56,500 nucleotides of DNA from contig CM043958.1 in NCBI GenBank assembly GCA_014529385.2, forward strand, positions 88,266,525 to 88,323,024, given 5' to 3'. This stretch comes from Adiantum capillus-veneris. Taxonomy: Eukaryota; Streptophyta; Polypodiopsida; Polypodiales; Pteridaceae. Shown in pieces: positions 10,815-19,325 of the stretch. The notes under the pieces are model-generated. The model saw nothing but the letters and a program-made list of their open reading frames with translations, did no database searches and had not been told where the DNA came from. The position numbers and the translations under genes were made by a program. Positions within the stretch are counted from its first letter, which is position 1. Every line of letters starts with the position of its first letter.

Positions 10815-11560
10815 CTTCCGAAAAAAAAAAAACTCCCTATATAGGGGAAACACTAGATCGCCCAACCCAGCCCTCATCCCCTACGACCTATAATAAAAAA
10901 TTCATTATTCCATAAATGGGAAAAAAGGAAGAGGAAGAGGCTACTGGCCACTAGGGCCCTGGGAAGCCACTTAGACTGCGGGGGGGGGGGGGGAAATGTA
11001 CCCTGTGGCACATGGCTATGGAACTGAGCCAAAACCCAAGCTAAACATGGCTAAACACAACCCATGGGAAAACAACCTAACCTTGGCCGGGACATAGCCA
11101 CAACAGCCCTCACTCCCCAACACCTATCCCTGGGAGAAATTGGGACCGAATGGACGAAACCAGAGAGATGCTTGAACTCTAACAGTGTTCATTGTGAACT
11201 AAGTGTGTGATTTGTGAACTGGATGTACTGTCTTTTGGTGATGGTGATGGGCATGGTTGAATTGTGAATATCTGATAGTAACAAGATTTAGTAGATCAAA
11301 ACATCCGTGAAAAGAACAACACGGTCTGGATGTGATTGCTAAATGGTTACAATGATCATGATTTGTATTTGAGACTCTTGACAGAAATGTGAGTGATTAG
11401 TGACTGGTCACTGATGTCTTTGTAGAAGTGCTGGATTGGTGGAGTGACGAGTCTAATGCATGGGTACATAGAGTCAGTTTTTTTTGAAGAAAGTTTGTGT
11501 CCTTTGGCTGTTTTGCAGGCGTAATTGAGGGTGATTACAATTTCTTTCAAGAGGGGGGAA
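10415..11560. other. No gene; homopolymer-rich decayed sequence
   Basis: Contains repeated GCTAGCATGGGAGGCT / AATGCTAGGCTGACC-like units near 10568-10615, a 37-C run and a 14-G run. The last part (about 11170-11560) is probably decayed interior of the element ending in E3, because a purine tract (GAGGGGGGAA) sits at 11551-11560. Confidence 0.4.
10775..10811. repeat. Poly-C tract (37 nt)
   Basis: Uninterrupted C run followed by CTCCC and then a poly-A stretch. A second homopolymer, 14 G, is at 10980-10993. Confidence 0.9.
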
Positions 11561-12157
11561 TGCCACAAAATGATGACGTGGTGTGCCCAACTGGAAGAGA
11601 AATTGCCAAGTGGACAAGAGGAACTGAGACTTGAAGAATTGTACCCAGAAAGTTTTTGTGAAGGGCCTAAATCAAAAGGGTTTAAATAAACCTAACCTTA
11701 CCCAACTTATGAAGCATTGGCCGAGGGGCCTAAAACCCTAAAAGTCAAAAGATCGAACTTTGGGCTGCACTTCCGTAATTCACGCTCGCATGTTGACGTG
11801 GTAGGTTGTACGGAATTCTTGATTTGCGTTGACAATGCTGACATGGGAGGCTGTACGGATTTCCCAAAAACGCTGGCAGCTTTTTGGGCAGTTTACGTGG
11901 AGCTTTTGAGAGCAGATGCTTTTGGGTGATAGTGCTTTTGATCTGATGCTTTTAAGTTTTGGGGCTCTGCTTTTGGGCATCCCTTGTAAGTTTAAAAGAG
12001 CCCAGAGAGCCACTCTTATGCACAGCATTTGGGACGCAGAGTCTCGGAGAGAATTGGACCCTTTCAAGTTGTACTTTGTGAAGAGCAATAATAAAGAAAT
12101 ACTAAAAGGGACGCTAGTCTTTGGGGCCAGTGCATCTTGGCTCGGAACTCCACCGTG

Positions 12158-12201
<44 letters not shown>

Positions 12202-12278
12202 TCAAGCTCAATGATTTTGCAGTTTCTATTCGTGTGTTGCTATTGATTTCTCGCTTGGAGTGTTCAAGCGTGTAACAG
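11561..12278 (+). repeat. LTR of family E, copy E3 (diverged)
   Basis: Follows a purine tract and starts TGCCACAAAATGATGACGTG. It shares with E1/E2 the block GGCCGAGGGGCCTAAAACCC, TGTACGGAATT, repeated GATGCTTTTG units and TTTGGGGCCAGTGC, but has an extra 5' segment and a (TC)n run at 12159-12199. The end near 12278 is approximate. Confidence 0.6.
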
Positions 12279-12611
12279 CTTCTTTGGATCCCGTTAGGTT
12301 ACTTGAGGATTTTACAATGCCTTCATGCAGTTTTGAGAGTGATGATGTTCCTCTTGCTATAAGTATGACAGAGTATAAGGAGAATTCTCCCCTTTTGGAT
12401 CCTTTTTGATCACAAAAGAATGTATATGTTAGGGAATCTAAGAGAATCTCTTTAAAATCAAGAAATAGTCTTGGTCATTCATTATATCTTTATGGATATT
12501 TTTAGGATCACACCTGTGTGGTAATCAGCTTTTGTACATTTTCTCTTGATTCTTGAGGCTGTGCCCTTGAGATGTTTATTTTAATAGAAGATTTTCTCTG
12601 TTTTCTTTGGA

Positions 12612-12614
<3 letters not shown>
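12279..12614. other. No recognisable gene
   Basis: AT-rich flank between LTR E3 and the poly-G tract. No ORF or paired repeat was seen. Confidence 0.4.
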
Positions 12615-12685
<71 letters not shown>

Positions 12686-12719
12686 GAGAGAGAGAAAGAA
12701 AGAAAGAAAGAAAGAAAGA
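12615..12719. repeat. Poly-G (70 nt) plus (GA)n and (GAAA)n at a LINE 3' end
   Basis: G run 12615-12684, then GA units to about 12695, then (GAAA)n to 12719. On the LINE sense strand this is a tail of (CTTT)n, (CT)n and poly-C rather than poly-A. It may be part target microsatellite and part LINE tail. Confidence 0.85.
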
Positions 12720-13147
12720 TTTTTAACGTCTATGTCAGGCCGAAATCGGCCTATGAGACAAATCAAATGTACATTGTGTGTATGTCATCCGTCTATCGGA
12801 AAGACAAATGAAACAAAATTGATACAAAACTGAACTGAATGTAGGTAGTGGAGTATCTGAGGAGGGATGGAGCTCTATCTCTAGGGGTATATGCATGTCT
12901 GTATGCTCAAGGTAGTACAATCATGAGAATGCATCAAGCTATCTAGCTCCATCCTGTACTAATGGGGGGATGTAAGATGTGGTACATGGGTGGGTCTGGT
13001 GTCAAGGCTACCCGGATGAAAGCTGTCGGGTCAGCCCTCATCTGAGCCACTCGCTCCTCAGTGGCACGGCGCTCCCGGGCTTGGATCTCCTCGATCTGTC
13101 GGTGGTGGGAGCTCGCGCCCCTGTAGCTTGTGACTCGTGGTCGTCGT

Positions 13148-16100
13148 CTAGCTCGGTTCACCTCCGCCTGTGGGAGTGTCACTCCCCTCTGAGTGTCTGG
13201 TGAGGGGGGGGGCGGAAATCCTCTGAAAGAAGTCTGTGAGCTGCGATTGTCTCCCCTCTGTCTGTGTAGCTGTGTGTGGCTGTAGTAGTGTGTCCCGATG
13301 GCTCTGTATCTCTAGTAAGAAACGTCCGAGCTGTCTCTGATCTCGAGATTCCATGATCTCTCGGAGAGTGGGCTGTCCTCTAAATAGGGCCTCATACCTG
13401 CCTCTGATCTCAGTGTATGCTCTGCATCTACATACAAAGTGCTCCTCACTCTCCACCTCCTCTGTGCAGGCTCTGCAGATACGCTCCCCCCTGGGAACAC
13501 CAGTATGTCTCCCGATCTCAATCTCTAACCTGTGTGAAGCCACTCTCAGCTGACCAATCGCCACCCGTGAGCTATGTGGCATATATATGTCCATGTAGCG
13601 TGGTCTCTGTATGAACCCCCCAGACAATATGGTGAGAAACTGGTCTCTGTAATCTGACATCCTCGTCCCCAAGCTAGGTGCCTCCCAGACTCTCCTAGTG
13701 TATAGCTGCCACAGATCCTGTCTCAATACCAAGTTCCTCTCACTGCGAGAGAGGTGAACATATGGTGAGTGGGGGTCGTACTGGAATGGTGGTAGGCTCT
13801 CCATGTCAAGACCGTGTCCCTCAAACCATGCTCTGACCTGTGAGTACCATGCTCTCTCATGCCCACTCTCTGATAGTTGTATAGCTGCCTCAAATGCTCT
13901 ACGGGTAAGTCTGTCAGGAGGTAGCTCTCTCATCCTCTGGATGAAGCAAACTGTCTAGAATAGTGCCTCTACAACCATAGGTGGTGTGGCGAGCTCGGCT
14001 CTAATAATGTCGTGTGGCACTGTCTTCTTGCTGCGGAGCAAGCGTGAGATCATATATACCTGTGGTCTCTCAAGTTGTGTCCACTGGTCAGCTGTCAATC
14101 CTGGTGCCCATACTGCCGCCGAGTACATCAAGGCCGGGGTGACTAAGGTGTCGAAAAGCCACCCCTTCGTGCGGGGCTCCTGAAAGTGTGCCTGGTGGCA
14201 CCTCCGCTCTAGCATGGCCAGAGCTGCATATCCTCGGGTGAGCCTGTCAACAGCAGCCTGCCTCATAGTGAAGGGTCCTGGTAGGCTGGTGAATGTGATG
14301 CCAAGGTAGACATAAGAGGTGACTACATCAACCTGTCCTCCTGCTGCTGTGAAGGTGGCGGCGCTCCTCACTGCACTGGATGTGTGAAAGATCATAACCT
14401 TGGTTTTGCCAAGGTTCACAGTCAACCCCGTGTGTGTGCTGAATTCGTCCAAGGCCTCAAGATGGCGTTGCAAGCCCTCGGGTGACTCTGAAATCAACAC
14501 AATATCATCAGCATATAACATGATGTGGACCGGAGTACCTGCCAAGTCGCTCCCCTCTCCCCCTGCTCGCAGTATGTAGTCGGAGATCTCGTCGATGTAT
14601 AGCCCAAAGAGTGTCGGGGAGAGTGGGCATCCTTGCTTAACACCAATGGTGCTAGCAATGGTCTCTGAAAAACCGCCTGGGCAACGAACCCGACCCGTCA
14701 CCCTCTCATAGAGAGCATATATGGCCCAAATCATCTCTGTTGGTACCCCAATGCTGTGAAGGCGCTGGAAGAGTCTCTCGCGTGGGACTGTGTCAAAGGC
14801 CTTGCGGAAGTCCACAAAGCAGCAGTAAAGCCTCTTCTTCCGCGCCTTTGCCCCATCAATGAGGCAGCGCAGAACGAAGATGTGGTCAATGGTGGAGAAA
14901 GCTCGTCTGAAACCTGCCTGGCCTGGAGCTCGTAAACCCTCGATCTCTGCGTAGTAGCTGAGCTGTGCCTCAAGTACTGCTCCATATAGCTTGGCCATCG
15001 TGTGGCCAATCATGATAGTCCTGTAGTTCCCTGGGTCCAGGGTGTCGCCAGATTTGTGGATAGGCACTATGGTGTGCTGTGTCCACTCCTCTGGGAAGCC
15101 CTCCCCTATAGCCCGGTTGAAGACATGTGCAATCAACGGGGCTATAGTGGAGGCCGCATAAATGATGTGCTCACTCTGTAATCCAGTATGGTCAGTTGAT
15201 CGTTTGTGCTGCATGCGGCGTATGGCCCTCTCTACCATCTCTGCTGTAAAGAAGGAGGAGCACGTGGGGCGAGGCTCGTGTGGTTGTGGAATAGGAGGCT
15301 GCCCTGGCACTTCATAAAGTCGCTCTGCATAATCATGCCATATCTGTGGATCCTCAATAGCTGTAGTCGGACGTGGCTCGCGCAGGGTGCGCCATGCCGT
15401 CGCGCTATCCATGCTCATGAATAGGCGGTATAGCTCAAGCTCATGTGCCTCTTCGAATGCTCGCCGCTTTTGGCGTGTCAGCGTCTTCATATGCCGTCTG
15501 GCCTCTCTCTCTGTGATCTCTCCTAAGGCTCGCCGTGCATGGAGGCGTCGGTATAGCTCTCTGCACTCATCATCATACCAGCGGTTCTGAGGCATAGCCC
15601 CGGGGGGGGGGAGTGCGTCCTGTGTGAGTGGTGTGTGGAAAAGAGCTAATAGCTGAAGTGTGGAGAACAGAAGAGATATGTGATGTGAGAACTGGGAGTG
15701 GTGTGGATGGGTGGAGGAGACATAGGCCATGTTCGACCTTGGCCGAGTAAATAGAGGCTAGCTCATGTGTGAAATGGATGGTGGTGTGTGGAGTGTGTGT
15801 TGTGGAGCTGTGTGTGATGGTATCTCCGGTGATGGAGAAAGAGAGGTATGTGTGGTCGGCTCCGATGGGTATGGGTGGAATGGTGAAGGATGTGATAAGG
15901 TGTGTAGCCTCCCTGGGTCCCAGAATATAGTCGACTGTACTCCCCGCTCCTTCTGCAACTCCATGTGGCATACAAGTCAGGCCCCCTGAGGTGGGCCACT
16001 GGACCATCCCGTTATAAATAACGAGACGGTGCTGGGAGCCAAGTCGAAGTAGATGTCGTCCGTAAGCTGTGACTGGAGCTCTGTCTGCTGTGTCTCTCAT

Positions 16101-16664
16101 AGTAGCCTCCTCATCTAGAGTGTGTAGTGTCTCTGGGTCCTCATGGTCATATGTCTCACACTGCTCACTGCGTGTACGAGCATTGAAGTCTCCCATAAGG
16201 AAGACTTCACCCAGTGTGGAGTACTCCATAATCTCCTTCGTGAGGCATGCGTACGGTGACTCCTGCTCAATAGGGGCGAATCTGGAGCCTGTGGGAGCAA
16301 AGTAGCAAAGGGCAATGTAGACGATCTTGTCTCGTGAGAGCTCGAGGCGAATCCACATGTAGCGGGCCTGTGGGTCCCGGGCAACAATCTGTAGTCTGCT
16401 GTGAAGCCCCTGTCTAAAGAGTATGGCCACTCCTCCTGAGCCGCGAGTGGTGTGCTGGCGCATACATCCTCGATGTAGAGACTCCCACTGGAATCCATGT
16501 ATCCGTGGTAACCCTCTCTCCGGGCTCTCGTGTGTCTCTGTAAGTAGAATGATGTCTCGACCTCTCATCACCTCCTCAAGTCTCTCTGGGTGTGTCCATA
16601 GGTCTCCATTGCAATTCCAAACCGTGACATGAATCTCCTCGTGTGTCCCACAGGCCGCGAGTCC
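13148..16664 (-). pseudogene. LINE ORF2: endonuclease, reverse transcriptase, zinc finger (frameshift and stop)
   Basis: Immediately after the ORF1 stop, in the same frame, the endonuclease domain begins (VTVWNCNG). Its catalytic motifs are all visible: LLTETH, GDFNAR, STVDYIL and GADHTYLSF (16664 to about 15750). A frame change falls in the 10-G run at 15602-15611. The RT lies at about 15600-13955 with fingers text PEEWTQHTIVPIHKSGD, motif A FVDFRKAFDTV, motif B GVKQGCPLSP and active site YADD (about 14500-14520). A TAG at 13955-13957 interrupts one frame that continues to 13148 with a C-terminal zinc finger (CRACTEEVESEEHFVC). The protein would nick target DNA and prime reverse transcription; this copy cannot make it whole without recoding. 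Confidence 0.88.
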
Positions 16665-17585
16665 CTATGCGATGGTCTTGCCATCAATGATAACCCTACC
16701 ATCCCAATATACTGCCTTCTTCCCTTCTTTGCGGGCTTGGTGGACTCGAGGCATGCACGCGCGACGGTGATCTTGTTGCATCTTTGTGAGGTCATCATCA
16801 AGATAAATCGGGGGGCCGTCTATCCCTCTCAAGATGACCCTCTTTCGGAGGAAGGAAGTTCGAGACTCCTCGGAGGCGAATTGGAGGATGAGAGCTCTTT
16901 TCTTTGGATCTTTGCCGGCTCTCCAAACTTTGGAGAAAGGGATCTCTTCTTCCTTGTATCCCACTTTCTTGCATAAAGCTTTCCCATCGCTTTCGGGTGT
17001 AGACCCTTCTTCTTTTTTGATGTCGGTCACTCGCACATTGAGACGGCGAGCTTGTCGCATCTTCTCCTCTTCGATGGTTGTGTGTACGATGAGTACCTCA
17101 TCTTTTTGGGCTTCCTCTCTTGCTACCTTCTTGATGTTCTTTTTGACCACTTCGACCCATCCTTCTTTGGTGGCCTCTAATTTGTCCTCAATGCTTGCGG
17201 TGAGGGCTTTGGTGATCTCCTCCTTGAGGGCTTCCTTAGCCTCCCCTTTAATCTCTCCTTCCTCGGGGGTGAGGGATGTGAGGGAAGCATGAAGGAGATC
17301 GATTTGTGCCTTCATCTCTTCTTGCTCTTTCCTCCATCTCTCCCTCTCCTTCTCGTTCTCCCGTTCCCTTCTCTCCTTCTCCTCTTTGAGATTTTGGATT
17401 TCCACTCTCATGTCCTCCTCTTCGTTCCATAGCTTGATGAAGTTGGCTTTCTCCTCCTTCCATATTTCTCTCTCCATCCGCCATTCCTTCATGTCCTTCT
17501 CCAATTGTGCAAGCCTCTTATTCGTGAGCATGAAGGACGTTGTCTTCGTTGTCGGTGTCGGCGTCTTGATGATGGGGGAAGACAT
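16665..17585 (-). CDS. LINE ORF1 protein: coiled coil plus RNA-binding domain
   Basis: The proposed start is the ATG at 17585 (MSSPIIKTPTP), giving 306 aa. The same frame is open upstream to 17927, but that text is Cys/Pro/Arg-rich translation of GC-rich tandem repeats and is unlikely to be coding. Residues about 20-140 are highly charged (KEEKERREREN...) and predicted coiled coil. Residues about 200-290 resemble the RRM-like domain of L1 ORF1 proteins (RRLNVRV, then KRALILQFASEESR, then IYLDDDLT). Such proteins bind the LINE RNA and form the RNP. The ORF is intact and ends in TAG; ORF2 continues in the same frame after it. Confidence 0.8.
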   Translation of the reverse strand: MSSPIIKTPTPTTKTTSFMLTNKRLAQLEKDMKEWRMEREIWKEEKANFIKLWNEEEDMRVEIQNLKEEKERRERENEKERERWRKEQEEMKAQIDLLHASLTSLTPEEGEIKGEAKEALKEEITKALTASIEDKLEATKEGWVEVVKKNIKKVAREEAQKDEVLIVHTTIEEEKMRQARRLNVRVTDIKKEEGSTPESDGKALCKKVGYKEEEIPFSKVWRAGKDPKKRALILQFASEESRTSFLRKRVILRGIDGPPIYLDDDLTKMQQDHRRACMPRVHQARKEGKKAVYWDGRVIIDGKTIA

Positions 17586-17739
17586 GGTTGGCTTCGTAGC
17601 TACCCTCTCTTCATATTGTGAAGAAGAGGGGAGAAGGGGAAGAGAACACTCAGCTCGTGTGTATGCAGGGGGCAGCGGGCAGCGGGCAGGGGATGGGGAT
17701 GGGTGTGTGTGTTCAGTGGATGGGCTGGTCGTCTTGGCG

Positions 17740-17924
17740 TGCAGGGAGCAGCGCACAGGGGGGGGGGGCAGCGTGCAGGGGGGAGGGCAGCACACAGGGG
17801 TGGGGCAGCGCGCAGGGGAGGCAGCGTGCAGGAGGGAGCCACGCGCAGGGAGCAGCGCGCAGGGGAAGCAGCGCGCAGGGGAGGCACCGAGCGAGAGAGA
17901 GAAGCAAGCAGCGCGCAGGGGAGG

Positions 17925-17928
<4 letters not shown>
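17740..17928 (-). repeat. GC-rich tandem repeats at the LINE 5' end
   Basis: Repeated variants of GCAGCGCGCAGGGGAGGCA (+ strand) about 15-20 bp apart, including two larger near-identical copies ending GGGGAGGCACCGAG at about 17869-17892 and 17909-17932, each followed by GA units. This resembles a LINE 5' UTR/promoter built of short repeats. Confidence 0.7.
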
Positions 17929-17983
<55 letters not shown>

Positions 17984-17990
17984 AATGAAA
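17929..17990. repeat. (GA)n with (TGAAA)n at the junction of two LINEs
   Basis: GA repeat at 17929-17980 followed by TGAAATGAAATGAAATG. On the - strand this is the microsatellite tail of the upstream LINE fragment (LINE-B) running straight into the 5' end of LINE-A. Confidence 0.85.
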
Positions 17991-17999
17991 TGAAATGTT

Positions 18000-18245
18000 A
18001 TATTAACGTCTTCAAAAGGCCAAAATGACCTATGAGACCAATCTGTTACAAAATGGTGAATCTAATACCATGTTTGGGTACAAAAGAACTAGAACAAAGA
18101 TACTACTACTAGAATCCGTCCTCATCTGCACTCTGGATGTCGAGAGAGTATGGCTCGAATCCTTTGCTGTAGTCTCCGTCGATGCAGTGTAGCCCCTCTC
18201 CTCAATCGTGGCCGTCTGGATCTCCATAGCTCCAGTGCTCGGTCG

Positions 18246-18246
<1 letters not shown>
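18000..18246 (-). mobile_element. 5'-truncated LINE fragment, same family (LINE-B)
   Basis: Positions 18003-18044 match the 3' end of LINE-A at 12723-12764 (TTAACGTCT...GGCC...CCTATGAGAC). Text further in (GTCTGGATCTCCATAG..., near 18208) is loosely similar to the ORF2 end at about 13085. It is flanked by GA repeats carrying TGAAATGA on both sides (17979-17990 and 18299-18310), which looks like a target duplication in a GA microsatellite. Confidence 0.65.
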
Positions 18247-18304
<58 letters not shown>

Positions 18305-18323
18305 AATGAGAGAGAGAGAGAGA
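18247..18323. repeat. (GT)n-(GA)n microsatellite before the Lunapark start codon
   Basis: GT units 18247-18260, AG units 18261-18300, TGAAATGA, then AG units to 18323. The run ends 13 bp before the ATG at 18337, so it forms the immediate 5' flank or leader of the gene. Confidence 0.9.
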
Positions 18324-18336
18324 CCTTTTGAAACAG

Positions 18337-19277
18337 ATGGCTGAAAGCTCCCCTGATGAGGATCGCGGAAAGAATGGAGCGGTTGCAAAGGAATTGGATC
18401 CCAAGTTGAAAAAAAACATTCTACGAAGGAGTTTTTCAATATTGGGTCATTTGTTTCACCGAACTAGCAGAGAGGATTTTGAGAGAAAGCTACAAAGTCT
18501 CTCTAAAGAGGAGGCAACAGTTCATACACGTATGAAAAGACGTTCGCAAACATGGAGAAAGTTAGCGCAGGGTGTTATTGTCTATTCTGTGATCATGGAG
18601 GTTATGTATAGCCCTGCTTTACAGAACATTCATAGCAGTTTCACTGTAGATTCTGTTGGCAGCTCCATTGTATCACAAGCGAAAACTCATAGAGCTAATT
18701 TGCCCCAAATCTTGGATGCAGCTTTTGATTCTGGGTCTAGCAGTGATTTCGACTAGAGCACCAGAATTATCATGGCAAATGAGGGCCATTCGAGTTCTAC
18801 CAGTATTTGTGTTTCCAGTCTTGGCCATTTTATTGTACACACTTTCTGCGAAGTACTACAGAATGCGTAAGGTTCATTGACATAACATCTGAAGGTTTTG
18901 TTTGTGAAATTCAGATGTAGTGATAGAGCTTTTGCAGGGGAGCGGAAAGACCAGAAGACCCTGGACAGGCTTCGTGAAGAGAGGCAGGCTAAGATCAATG
19001 AGCTGAAGGAGAGAACGAATTACTACCTTACACAACAACTCATCCAGGCAAGTGTTCTTGGATTATTCCCAGCTGTATTTCAAATGTTTCTGCATGTAAG
19101 TTAGCGAAATTAGGCTAGATTCACAAATGTCCACCTCTGGACAAACGAAACATCAATATAAAAATGGCAACTTTGCTTGGACGTCTGGAAAGGCTTTACA
19201 CACAAAGCTCATGGGCATAAGGTGGCGACACTACAGCATTCTCATCACGGCCAGACTTAGAGTAGCGGATGCCCCCG

Positions 19278-19325
<48 letters not shown>

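Larger units (their letters stand above)
12719..17928 (-). mobile_element. Near full-length LINE (non-LTR retrotransposon), LINE-A
   Basis: On the - strand, in order: a GC-rich repeat-bearing 5' region (17928-17586), ORF1 (17585-16665), ORF2 with endonuclease, RT and C-terminal zinc finger (16664-13148), and a 3' UTR ending at a short stem-loop and a microsatellite tail (about 12764-12719). No terminal repeats. The 3' terminal about 45 nt recur at 18003-18044, which sets the 3' end. It is disabled by a frameshift at a G/C run and one TAG in ORF2. Domain order is that of endonuclease-type LINEs (L1/jockey-like); I cannot name the clade. Confidence 0.9.

Noticed and set aside
12572-12811. ORFs with long Gly or Pro runs
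   Set aside because: Pure translation of the 70-G tract. The same applies to the Pro-rich ORFs at 10702-10915 and 19127-19393.
15206-16632. + strand ORFs across the LINE ORF2 region
   Set aside because: Antisense shadows of endonuclease and RT coding sequence.
17386-17993. Long + strand ORFs opposite LINE ORF1
   Set aside because: Antisense shadow of the coiled-coil and GC-rich repeat region; ORF1 on the - strand has the recognisable domain.
18601-18721. Continuation of Lunapark exon 1 frame to 18756
   Set aside because: This is intron 1 read-through: family homology leaves this frame at 18600 and resumes at 18722 with GT-AG boundaries.
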